From Spirochaetaceae bacterium (GTDB taxonomy: Bacteria > Spirochaetota > Spirochaetia > DSM-2461): a stretch of DNA of 7,277 nucleotides. Each line of letters opens with the position of its first letter. Positions within the stretch are counted from its first letter, which is position 1. The stretch covers positions 1 through 7,277 of the forward strand of contig QKAI01000546.1 of the NCBI GenBank assembly GCA_003246505.1. Reading direction: 5' to 3'. A program made the translations under genes and the position numbers. Under the pieces are notes generated by a model. It was given only the letters and a program-made list of their open reading frames with translations, had not been told where the DNA came from and did no database searches. Positions 1-6,517 of the stretch are shown piece after piece.

Positions 1-924
1 GGTAATACGGTAGGTAATACCTTAAGACGTGTTCTCCTTTCTTCTATTCAGGGATATGCTATTTCCGCGATTCGTGTTACCGCCTATGCGGAGGACGGAT
101 CTTCCCATGTGGTATCCAACGAATTTGAGCCCATACCCCACTGCGTGGAGGATACCCCTGAGATTATCGCCAACCTCAAGGCTCTGAAACTGAATCTTCC
201 CGAGGATGTGGAAGAGATGACTATCAATATCGAGTGTAAGGGCCAGAAAGAGGTTACCGGAGCTGATTTTGAGAAAAACGGCGTTGAGGTCGTCAATGGG
301 GACCACCATATCTGTACCCTCATGGAGGGAGCGAATATCGATATGGAAGTTCAGATTGATCTGGGACGTGGTTACGTCCCCGCTGAACTGCACGAGAAAT
401 ATATAGAAACCATAGGTACGATACCGGTGGATTCCATTTATTCTCCCATAACGAAGGTGAAGTATACCGTTGAAAATACCCGGGTCGGTCAGAGATCGGA
501 TTACGATAAACTGATCCTCGAGGTATGGACCGACGGTTCCATCTCCCCTGAGAATGCCTTGGCCGAAGCTTCCAAGATCGCCAAGGATCATTTTACCGTT
601 TTCATCAATTTCGATGAGGACAGTGTTATCGGCGATGAGGAAGTTGACGAGGAAGAAGAAAAAATCCGTCAGCTTCTTGATACTCCCGTAGAAGAGCTTG
701 AGCTTTCCGTAAGGTCCAGCAATTGCCTCAAGAACGCGAATATCAGAACGATCGGTGACCTGACCAGAAAAACGGAAGACGAAATTGCCAAAACCAGGAA
801 TTTCGGTAAGAAATCTCTGACCGAGATCAAGGAAAGGTTGAAAGAGTGGAACCTGAGTCTGGGAATGGTAGATTATAGTGTTCTTAAGAACTCTATAAAA
901 TTGGAAAAGAAGAAGGAAGAGTAA
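1..924 (+). CDS. rpoA: DNA-directed RNA polymerase subunit alpha, 5' end truncated by window
   Basis: Alpha subunit of RNA polymerase: its dimer nucleates assembly of beta and beta', and its C-terminal domain contacts UP elements and activators. The reading frame is open from base 1. The first residues (GNTVGNTLRRVLLSS) match the conserved alpha dimerisation segment found near residue 36 of the E. coli protein, so roughly the first 35-40 residues lie outside the window. The insert domain follows, then an acidic linker near bases 610-665 (DEEVDEEEEK). The C-terminal domain lies at about bases 670-870 with the hallmark VRSSNCLKNANIRTIGDL, equivalent to the E. coli stretch containing R265, N268 and C269 that binds DNA. 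The protein ends in a short lysine-rich tail (KLEKKKEE). It is directly followed by rplQ with one base between stop and start, the classical alpha-operon order. An internal ATG at 109 is not the true start because homology continues upstream. Confidence 0.98.
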   Translation, partial: GNTVGNTLRRVLLSSIQGYAISAIRVTAYAEDGSSHVVSNEFEPIPHCVEDTPEIIANLKALKLNLPEDVEEMTINIECKGQKEVTGADFEKNGVEVVNGDHHICTLMEGANIDMEVQIDLGRGYVPAELHEKYIETIGTIPVDSIYSPITKVKYTVENTRVGQRSDYDKLILEVWTDGSISPENALAEASKIAKDHFTVFINFDEDSVIGDEEVDEEEEKIRQLLDTPVEELELSVRSSNCLKNANIRTIGDLTRKTEDEIAKTRNFGKKSLTEIKERLKEWNLSLGMVDYSVLKNSIKLEKKKEE

Positions 925-925
925 G

Positions 926-1429
926 ATGCACAATAGAATCGGATTTAACCGTTTAGGCCGGAAATCAAGCCATAGAAAGGCGCTTGAGAAAAATATGGTC
1001 ACCTCTCTTCTTAAATACGAGAGAGTAAAAACCACCAAAGCCAAGGCCCGTGAAATTCGTAGAACCGCTGAGAAGATGATAACCCGGGCCAAGGTTGATT
1101 CTGTACACAACAGAAGAATCGTGGCTAAGACGGTGCAGGAAAAGGATGTTCTGAACAAGCTGTTCGTTGAGATTGCTCCTAAGTTCAAGGAAAGACCCGG
1201 TGGATACACCAGGATCCTGAAAATCGGCAGCAGACAGGGTGATGCCGCCGAAATGGTTATTCTTGAGCTGGTGGAAGAGGAACTCAAGACTGCCCCCAAG
1301 AAGGCAAAGAAAAAGGCCGCTACCAAGAAAGCAGCTCCCAAGGCTGAGGAAAAGGTAGAAGAGAAGGCCGCAGAGGAAACTCCCGCCGTAGAGGATGCCG
1401 CAGCTCCTGCGGAAGATAAGGCCGAATAA
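926..1429 (+). CDS. rplQ: 50S ribosomal protein L17 with long low-complexity C-terminal tail
   Basis: Large-subunit ribosomal protein L17. The N-terminus (MHNRIGFNRLGRKSSHRKA) is the diagnostic L17 opening, and the body continues with LLKYERVKTTKAKAREIRRTAEKMI and the family ending GGYTRILKIGSRQGDAAEMVILEL at about residues 92-115. The start is set by AAGGA at 913-917, eight bases before the ATG and inside the end of rpoA, so the two genes are translationally close and co-transcribed. The length is 167 residues, against about 115-130 for most L17 proteins. The extra 45-50 residues form a tail that is first Lys/Ala-rich (KKAKKKAATKKAAPK) and then Glu/Ala-rich, ending in EDKAE. Such tails occur in some lineages and are probably disordered on the ribosome surface; that placement is inference. 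A terminator lies about 55 bases downstream. Confidence 0.98.
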   Translation: MHNRIGFNRLGRKSSHRKALEKNMVTSLLKYERVKTTKAKAREIRRTAEKMITRAKVDSVHNRRIVAKTVQEKDVLNKLFVEIAPKFKERPGGYTRILKIGSRQGDAAEMVILELVEEELKTAPKKAKKKAATKKAAPKAEEKVEEKAAEETPAVEDAAAPAEDKAE

Positions 1430-1482
1430 AGCGGATTTATCTGAACAAATTCTAAAAAACGGCAGCCCGAATGTCGATACTG

Positions 1483-1515
1483 AATAGGAAGGACTTTGTT
1501 CTTCCTATTTTTTTT
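1483..1515 (+). terminator. Rho-independent terminator of the rpoA-rplQ operon
   Basis: AATAGGAAGGA (1483-1493) pairs with TTCTTCCTATT (1499-1509) across the 5-base loop CTTTG. This gives 11 pairs including one G-T wobble, and the stem runs directly into a run of eight T (1508-1515). It is the expected end of the ribosomal-protein/alpha transcript. It is unusual in ending only 17 bases before the next start codon, so it also sits in the leader of the downstream membrane-protein gene and could act as a partial barrier or attenuator for it. The arms are A/T-rich, which may make the hairpin moderate rather than very strong. Confidence 0.85.
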
Positions 1516-1523
1516 GCTTTTGC

Positions 1524-1528
1524 AGGAG
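1524..1528 (+). promoter_or_regulatory. Ribosome binding site of the 854-residue membrane protein
   Basis: AGGAG lies four bases before the ATG at 1533, a rather short spacing, and begins only eight bases after the T-run of the terminator. It fixes the start at 1533, which also places a hydrophobic segment right at the N-terminus. No acceptable -35/-10 pair is visible between the rplQ stop and this site. Confidence 0.65.
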
Positions 1529-1532
1529 AGAC

Positions 1533-4097
1533 ATGCGAATCTCGACAAAGATCTCAGTCAGTTTTTTTCTCACGCTTCTCATCCTGTCGGCCCTGTTTTT
1601 TCTTTCCAGCGCGGGGATCTTCAAAGGGGTGGAGCTCCGGCTCTACAGGCAATCTGTCATAAACCGGGAGATCGGCCTTCTTCAATATTCCGATGATCTG
1701 ATTGCCGATTATGGCAGAACCCTTACGGAGAAAGCCTCACTTTTCATACAATCGGGATCATTCAGTAATGTCTATGCCACGGAGCAGTCCGATTCGGATA
1801 TCGTAGAGCGTGACAGGCTGATACAGAAGCTGAAGAGGGAACTTCCCGGGTTTCAGATTCTTCAGTTTGTAGACAGCGATAAACAGAGATTGCACTACAG
1901 CTCTTCCAATGAGGATATCCAGCTCAGAAATAACCAGAAGGTTGTTTACAAGAACTGGGAGAACCTGGCATCCTTTAATCCGGAGATTACCCTCTATGAC
2001 ACGGAGGAATCGGCCAGGGTGCCGGTCCATGTCTTCTGGGATGATGGGAAAAATGTCTTTATATACTCACTCCCTTCCTATGATAATTATGGCCTCTTTC
2101 GGGGTACAGCTCTATTTACTTTTACCCTGGAAGGGATAAAGCAGCAGTTCATTTCCGCCGGAATTATCTCCGATCCGAGTAAGGTGAGAATCATGGGGAA
2201 CTCCGGTATGGTCCTGGGGCTCCCGGAGGAACTGTTCGACGAAACCAGGCCGACGGTACTGGCCAACTGGGAGAAGGATCTGCCCGACCTGGTTCTTCCC
2301 CTTATGGAGGATGATACCCGGGGCCGCTTCAGTCTGCTGAGCTATGCGGGCAATCTTCGCTGGGGAATGATTGTGCAGGACTCCTCCTTCACTCTTCCCG
2401 GCAGAATGCAATTCCTCTTTTATACTGTTTTTTTCATTACCCTCTTTCTCCTGTTTCTTCTCGTTTTAAGTTTTCGTCAGGATAGGATTGTCGTCCTTAA
2501 CGAAAGGCTTAAGAAATTTCAGCTTGATTTTCTGAAGAGCTGGCTGGAAAACAGGGAGAAAATTGAGTGGGAAGCCTGGGACAGGGAACTTCAGTCCCGG
2601 AAAAATGAGTATTATAAGGAGTTCAAAAAGTCGCTCAAGCTCAAAGGGGAAGAGGGTGAGATTGACCGGCTCCTGGACAAGAACTGGCAGGAAGTCATTG
2701 AAATTCTGGCGATCTACCACAATAAGCAGAATGAGGACAGGAAAAGCAGCGGCATTGATCCGGATGAGTTGGAGAAGCTGATAAAGAAAGCCCTCGAATC
2801 GATACAGATCCCCCTGGCAGTGGAAGCGGCGGGATCGGTGAAGAATAAAAAATCCCCCCCCTCCGCTGCAGTAGCTAAGGGGGAAAGTCCTTTCGCGGGG
2901 ATGAAGCCCGTCGATGTCCAGACTGTCGATGAAGATGCCGACGATTTTGATGCTCAATCCCGGACTGCGGGATCGACTGACGTCGGAGAGCTGGACGAAG
3001 TCGAAGAGCTGGATGAAGTCGAAGATCTGGACGAAGTCGAAGATCTGGACGAAGTCGAAGAGCTGGACGAAGTCGAAGAGCTGGACGAAGTCGAAGAGCT
3101 GGACGAAGTCGAAGAGCTGGACGAAGTCGAAGAGCTGGACGAAGTCGAAGAGCTGGATGAAGTCGAAGAGCTGGACGAAGTCGAAGAGCTGGAAGTTTAC
3201 GAAGAGCTTTCTTCTGAAGATATAGCGGTAGGTCTTGATGATATAGAAGAGCTGCCCCTTGCGGAATCCGCGGGTATAAATGCACCCCCGGAAGGCTCCA
3301 TCGGGATATCCGGAGGAGACGGGATATCATGGGAAGGAAGTGATATTATGACTCATGACGAATTGGACGGTGAACTGGAAGCCATAGAAGAGGAAACCGA
3401 AATAATTGATGACCTGGAAGAACTGGAGGAATTGAACGAAGAGGGTGAATCCACCCAGTTCCTCATCTCCCTGGAAGAGTTGCTGCGGGAAGGGGAAGCC
3501 GGGAAGATTCAGTCCGGGGAGGTCATGACCTCCGGAGGATCGGATAATCCGGATCATGAATTCGGAACCGATTCTCTCATCTCTATAAAATCGGAGGGTC
3601 TCTTCCCCGATGTCACCTTCGAGGAGGACGGTTTCCTCTTTACCGATACGGGGATTTCCCATCTTCCCGTTACGGCGCAGGGCTTTAATTTCGATGCCAT
3701 CCGCAAGGGCTATGTGGATAATGAAAGGGGGGCCTACCGGGCGCTTCTGGATTATTCCCGCAAAGTGGATGCCCAGTGTGCTGTGATCCTGGCCCCCGGG
3801 GAAAGGGGATACAATGTGGTACTGTCCATAGGCATGAACCGCAACCCGGAGGATTCCCTCTTCGGGAAGGAAGACCGTATCAGCCGGGAGATTCTTGAAA
3901 ACAGGAAAATTTTCGGTCTGGACGGGGCCAAGAAGAGCGGCATCCTGGGGGCAGACTGGGACTGGATCGCCTTCAAATATGTCAATTCCCTGCTCTTCCT
4001 CCCCCTCATCTATAAGGGCAAAGAGACCTATCTCATGCTCGGATTTAAGGATAAGAGCTCCAATCCCATGGAATTCCTCTCCCTTCAGAAGCTCTAG
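1533..4097 (+). CDS. Two-TM membrane protein: Cache-like extracytoplasmic domain, acidic ELDEVE repeats, C-terminal globular domain; function unknown
   Basis: I do not recognise this 854-residue protein as a named family. Residues 8-30 are a hydrophobic signal anchor (SFFLTLLILSALFFLSS) preceded by RISTK. Residues 31-291 should lie outside the membrane: a long N-terminal helix, then short strand-like blocks (GFQILQFVDSDKQ at 106, VFIYSLPSYDNYGLFRGTAL, KVRIMGNSGMVLGLPEE, LRWGMIVQDS). This pattern resembles double-Cache ligand-sensing domains; that is inference from pattern, not a search. Residues 293-314 are the second membrane segment (FYTVFFITLFLLFLLVLSF), followed by RQDR. A charged, helical cytoplasmic region covers 315-430. 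A C8 tract encodes SPPS at 441-444. Eleven hexapeptide repeats occupy 486-551, and further acidic sequence runs to about 690. Residues 710-854 form a compact domain (QGFNFDAIRKGYVDN, AQCAVILAPGERG, LLFLPLIYKGKETYLMLGF) with a GAF-like alternation of strands and helices. No kinase, HAMP, methyl-accepting, GGDEF or phosphatase motif is visible. It lies between a terminator and the rny promoter, so it may be a single-gene unit. Confidence 0.9.
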   Translation: MRISTKISVSFFLTLLILSALFFLSSAGIFKGVELRLYRQSVINREIGLLQYSDDLIADYGRTLTEKASLFIQSGSFSNVYATEQSDSDIVERDRLIQKLKRELPGFQILQFVDSDKQRLHYSSSNEDIQLRNNQKVVYKNWENLASFNPEITLYDTEESARVPVHVFWDDGKNVFIYSLPSYDNYGLFRGTALFTFTLEGIKQQFISAGIISDPSKVRIMGNSGMVLGLPEELFDETRPTVLANWEKDLPDLVLPLMEDDTRGRFSLLSYAGNLRWGMIVQDSSFTLPGRMQFLFYTVFFITLFLLFLLVLSFRQDRIVVLNERLKKFQLDFLKSWLENREKIEWEAWDRELQSRKNEYYKEFKKSLKLKGEEGEIDRLLDKNWQEVIEILAIYHNKQNEDRKSSGIDPDELEKLIKKALESIQIPLAVEAAGSVKNKKSPPSAAVAKGESPFAGMKPVDVQTVDEDADDFDAQSRTAGSTDVGELDEVEELDEVEDLDEVEDLDEVEELDEVEELDEVEELDEVEELDEVEELDEVEELDEVEELDEVEELEVYEELSSEDIAVGLDDIEELPLAESAGINAPPEGSIGISGGDGISWEGSDIMTHDELDGELEAIEEETEIIDDLEELEELNEEGESTQFLISLEELLREGEAGKIQSGEVMTSGGSDNPDHEFGTDSLISIKSEGLFPDVTFEEDGFLFTDTGISHLPVTAQGFNFDAIRKGYVDNERGAYRALLDYSRKVDAQCAVILAPGERGYNVVLSIGMNRNPEDSLFGKEDRISREILENRKIFGLDGAKKSGILGADWDWIAFKYVNSLLFLPLIYKGKETYLMLGFKDKSSNPMEFLSLQKL
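2854..2861 (+). repeat. C8 homopolymer tract inside the membrane-protein gene
   Basis: Eight consecutive C, preceded by AAAAAAT, encode part of SPPS (residues 441-444), just before the acidic repeats. Loss of one C would bring TAG at 2872-2874 into frame, and gain of one would bring TAA at 2876-2878 into frame. Any single-base slip therefore ends the protein within a few residues and removes the repeats and the C-terminal domain while leaving the membrane sensor part. In this copy the frame is intact. Confidence 0.8.
2988..3185 (+). repeat. 18-bp tandem repeat, 11 units, encoding ELDEVE/DLDEVE
   Basis: Eleven head-to-tail 18-base units with consensus gagctggacgaagtcgaa. Units 1, 5-9 and 11 are identical to it. 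Units 2 and 10 have GAT for GAC in the third codon. Units 3 and 4 begin GAT instead of GAG, giving DLDEVE. A twelfth, degenerate unit (ELEVYE) starts at 3186. The unit is a multiple of three, so copy-number changes keep the frame. Each unit carries four acidic residues and no basic one. Leu and Val are spaced every three residues, which does not fit a heptad coiled coil. The near-identity at synonymous positions points to recent expansion or homogenisation rather than ancient duplication. Confidence 0.97.
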
Positions 4098-4126
4098 GGC
4101 GCTCATTTATCCCGGGAAATACTTTC

Positions 4127-4154
4127 TTGACAAAGGTAGATTTACCTATATAAT
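4127..4154 (+). promoter_or_regulatory. Strong sigma70-type promoter for the rny operon
   Basis: A perfect -35 box TTGACA (4127-4132) and a perfect -10 box TATAAT (4149-4154) are separated by 16 bases, just 30 bases before the rny start codon. Transcription would begin near 4160-4162, leaving a leader of about 25 bases that contains the AGGGGGA ribosome binding site (4174-4180). The preceding gene ends at 4097 with no hairpin terminator visible between, so some read-through from it into rny is possible. Confidence 0.85.
4134..4147 (+). promoter_or_regulatory. Inverted repeat in the promoter spacer, candidate operator
   Basis: AGGTA (4134-4138) and TACCT (4143-4147) form an inverted repeat around GATT. 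Its centre coincides exactly with the centre of the 16-base spacer between the -35 and -10 boxes. A dimeric regulator bound there would block or remodel the promoter. Arms of five bases can arise by chance, so the regulatory role is only a possibility. Confidence 0.3.
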
Positions 4155-4184
4155 AGTTGTAATATCGTTTAATAGGGGGAATTT

Positions 4185-5717
4185 ATGTCGCCTGCATTAG
4201 TGACTACGATCCTTTCCCTCACCGGTGTTGCATTAGGTTGGCTAATTAGATGGATATATTCCCGCTATCAGTTGTCATCGTCCGAGCAGAGAGCTGCCCG
4301 ATTGAGACAGGATGCGGTAACGGAAGCCGAACGGGAGAAGAAGAGTCTCCTCCTTGAAGCTCAAGACCAGATAATGAGAGAGCGTCGCCAGTTCGATAAG
4401 GAATTGAGGGACAGACGCACCGATCTTCAGCGGTTTGAGAAAAGGGTCCAGCAGAAAGAGGACAACCTGGAGCAGAAATCCCAGGACCTCGAGAAAGCCC
4501 AGAAACGTATTTCTGACAGCGAAAAAGACTTAGAACGGAATCAGCAGGAACTGAAGGATCAGGAACTGAAGCTCAGGACCGAACTGGAGAGAATCTCCGG
4601 TTTGACCCAGGAGGAAGCGAAGAAACTGATCATCGCCAATCTTGAGAACGATGCCAAGCATGATGCCCAGGCCCTGATCAACAAGATCGAGGCGGAAGCT
4701 CAGCTGACAGCGGAAAAGAAGGCTCGCGACGTCCTGATCACAACGATCCAGAGACTGGCCACGGACATCAGTTCGGAAATCACCGTCACATCGGTCAGCC
4801 TTCCGAACGATGAGATGAAGGGGCGGATTATCGGCCGGGAAGGCCGCAACATCCGGACCCTGGAAACCCTTACCGGGGTTGACATCATCATTGATGATAC
4901 GCCGGAGGCGGTGGTCATCTCCTGTTTCGATCCGATCCGGAAGGTGATTGCGAAAATCGCTCTGGAACGGCTGGTTTCGGACGGAAGAATCCATCCGGCC
5001 CGGATCGAAGAAGTGGTGCAGCGTGTGGCCAAGGAGATCGGTCAGACCATTTTCGAAGAGGGCGAGAAGGTTCTCTTTGACCTGGGTATACACGATGTGA
5101 AACCCGATGGGGTACAGGCCCTGGGACGGCTTCATTTCCGGACCAGCTACGGTCAGAATGTTCTGACCCACTCCAAGGAAGTGGCCGTCATGGCCGGCAT
5201 GATCGCCGCCGAGATTGGCGCGGATGTGGTGACGGCCAAACGGGCCGCCCTCCTCCACGACATCGGAAAGGGTCTGGAAACGGACGGGGAGGGCAACCAC
5301 GCCGAAGTGGGAGCCGAGCTCTGCCGCCGGATGGGTGAGTCCGCCGCCGTGGTCAACGGGGTGGCTTCCCACCATAACGACGTGCGCCCCGAGAGCGTGG
5401 AAGCGGTAATCGTTCAGATCGCCGACGCCATCTCCGCCGCACGGCCCGGCGCCCGCCGGGAGACTATGGACAACTACATCAAGCGCCTGGAGAATCTGGA
5501 AAAGATCGCCATGAGCTTTAACGGTGTGGAAAAGGTATTTGCCGTACAGGCCGGACGTGAGCTGCGCATCATGGTGGATCACGAGAGGGTGAACGACGGC
5601 AAGGCGAAGGAACTGGCTAAGGATATTGCTAAGAAAATCGAAGATGAGCTGAAGTATCCCGGCAAGATCCGGGTTACGATCATTAGAGAAACACGGGTTG
5701 TCGAGTACGCCCGGTAG
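4185..5717 (+). CDS. rny: Ribonuclease Y (membrane-anchored endoribonuclease)
   Basis: RNase Y starts mRNA decay by endonucleolytic cleavage at the inner face of the membrane and, in other bacteria, partners with degradosome proteins. The 510-residue length is normal. Residues 4-25 are the N-terminal membrane anchor (LVTTILSLTGVALGWLIRWIY). Residues about 28-165 are a long charged coiled coil rich in E, K, Q and R. A KH RNA-binding domain follows with GRIIGREGRNIRTLE at 213-227 (GREG loop at 217-220). The HD domain carries H329 (VLTHSKE), the metal-binding H358-D359 in LLHDIGKG, H372 in GNHAEVG and H396-H397 in ASHHND, so the catalytic metal site looks complete. The C-terminal region ends in VTIIRETRVVEYAR, typical of the family. 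The start at 4185 is supported by AGGGGGA at 4174-4180 and by placing the anchor at the very N-terminus. The gene is first in an apparent three-gene operon with ymdB and tlyA. Confidence 0.97.
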   Translation: MSPALVTTILSLTGVALGWLIRWIYSRYQLSSSEQRAARLRQDAVTEAEREKKSLLLEAQDQIMRERRQFDKELRDRRTDLQRFEKRVQQKEDNLEQKSQDLEKAQKRISDSEKDLERNQQELKDQELKLRTELERISGLTQEEAKKLIIANLENDAKHDAQALINKIEAEAQLTAEKKARDVLITTIQRLATDISSEITVTSVSLPNDEMKGRIIGREGRNIRTLETLTGVDIIIDDTPEAVVISCFDPIRKVIAKIALERLVSDGRIHPARIEEVVQRVAKEIGQTIFEEGEKVLFDLGIHDVKPDGVQALGRLHFRTSYGQNVLTHSKEVAVMAGMIAAEIGADVVTAKRAALLHDIGKGLETDGEGNHAEVGAELCRRMGESAAVVNGVASHHNDVRPESVEAVIVQIADAISAARPGARRETMDNYIKRLENLEKIAMSFNGVEKVFAVQAGRELRIMVDHERVNDGKAKELAKDIAKKIEDELKYPGKIRVTIIRETRVVEYAR

Positions 5718-5730
5718 GTAGGATTATCCT

Positions 5731-6513
5731 ATGAATGAAATAAGAGTTCTGATTCTCGGCGATGTCGTGGGGCAGCCGGGATGCAGGGCTCTTTTTTTCA
5801 GTCTTGACCGGCTGAAGAAAGAGTACCGCCCCGACCATATTATCGTTAACGGGGAGAATGCCGCCGACGGCTTCGGCATTATGCCGGATCAGGCGGAGAT
5901 GTTCCTGGCCCGGGGGATCGATGTGATCACCTCGGGGAATCACATCTGGCAGAAAAAAGAGATCTATCCCCTTCTCGATTCCCAGGAGAAGCTGCTCCGT
6001 CCGGTTAACTACCCCTCCGAGGCTCCCGGACACGGCTGGTGCTGTACCGGGGAGGGGGAGAAGCGCATCGCCGTCGTCAATATTCAGGGGCGGACCCGCA
6101 TGGGCAGCAGCCTGGATTCCCCCTTCAAGGTGATGAAAAAACTGCTCCCGGCCCTCAAGAAGGAGACCGCCTCGGTCATCGTGGATTTCCACGCGGAGGA
6201 TCCGGCGGAGAAGGAGGCCCTCGCCGCCTATCTGGATGGGGAGGTCTCCGTTGTCGTGGGCACACACACCCATGTGCAGACCGCGGACGAGAGGATCTGG
6301 GAGAAGGGGACCGGCTATATTTCCGATATCGGGTATATCGGCGTGAGGGACAGCGTCATCGGCACCGATCCGGATCTATCCGTGAGGCGAGCCCAGACTC
6401 AGATGCCCCTGAAAAGCGAAATCCTCGAGGGGGAGACGGTCCTCCACGGGGTGTTCCTGATTCTGGACGGCCAGACGGGTCGGACGGAAAAAATCGAACG
6501 GATAAGGATCTGA
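5731..6513 (+). CDS. ymdB: YmdB-family metallophosphoesterase (TIGR00282 type)
   Basis: Member of the small calcineurin-like family whose Bacillus subtilis representative YmdB hydrolyses 2',3'-cyclic and some 3',5'-cyclic nucleotides with a two-metal site and affects biofilm and motility decisions. The 260 residues carry the family motifs in order: GDVVGQPG with D11, NGENAADGFG with E42 and N43, TSGNHIW with N70 and H71, LRPVNYP, VDFHAE with H154, and VGTHTHVQTADE with H179 and H181. The metal ligands therefore look intact. The segment usually reading close to DvGMtGp is here DIGYIGV, a mild departure. There is no signal peptide, so it is cytoplasmic. The start at 5731 has TAGGAT about 6-8 bases upstream and lies 13 bases after the rny stop, indicating co-transcription. 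The rny-ymdB adjacency is common in Firmicutes and spirochaetes and suggests a joint role in RNA turnover or signalling. The true substrate here is unknown. Confidence 0.92.
   Translation: MNEIRVLILGDVVGQPGCRALFFSLDRLKKEYRPDHIIVNGENAADGFGIMPDQAEMFLARGIDVITSGNHIWQKKEIYPLLDSQEKLLRPVNYPSEAPGHGWCCTGEGEKRIAVVNIQGRTRMGSSLDSPFKVMKKLLPALKKETASVIVDFHAEDPAEKEALAAYLDGEVSVVVGTHTHVQTADERIWEKGTGYISDIGYIGVRDSVIGTDPDLSVRRAQTQMPLKSEILEGETVLHGVFLILDGQTGRTEKIERIRI
6504..6508 (+). promoter_or_regulatory. Ribosome binding site supporting the TTG start of tlyA
   Basis: AAGGA inside the last codons of ymdB lies nine bases before the TTG at 6518. The next in-frame ATG, at 6545, has no purine-rich site before it and would remove the start of the S4 domain, so TTG is the better start. 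Confidence 0.6.
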
Positions 6514-6517
6514 TTTA

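Noticed and set aside
1453..1481. Possible -10 like GATACT at 1476-1481 upstream of the membrane-protein gene
   Set aside because: It has only four of six matches and no -35 box at the right distance, and transcription would begin inside the terminator hairpin.
22..1548. Long open frame of 508 codons on the minus strand across rpoA and rplQ
   Set aside because: It lies antisense to two unmistakable conserved genes, its translation is low-complexity (Ser/Ala/Phe-rich, then Leu/Ile/Phe-rich) and resembles no known protein, and it has no sensible context. It is a shadow created by the codon usage of the real genes.
3024..3185. Tandem repeat considered as a CRISPR array or regulatory iteron
   Set aside because: The units are contiguous with no spacers, keep the reading frame and encode a uniform acidic peptide, so the repeat is a coding feature.
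2875..3330. Minus-strand frame with RLRPAL repeats and a plus-strand frame with SKSWTK repeats
   Set aside because: Both are the same 18-bp repeat read in other frames. A repeat unit divisible by three without stops opens several frames at once.
3327..4106. 259-codon minus-strand open frame opposite the end of the membrane-protein gene
   Set aside because: The plus-strand frame continues as a coherent domain to 4097. The antisense translation shows no domain and begins in the short gap before the rny promoter.
4530..5582. 350-codon minus-strand open frame inside rny
   Set aside because: It is antisense to the well-supported KH and HD domains of RNase Y, is His/Gly/Asp-rich, and has no recognisable domain or ribosome binding site.
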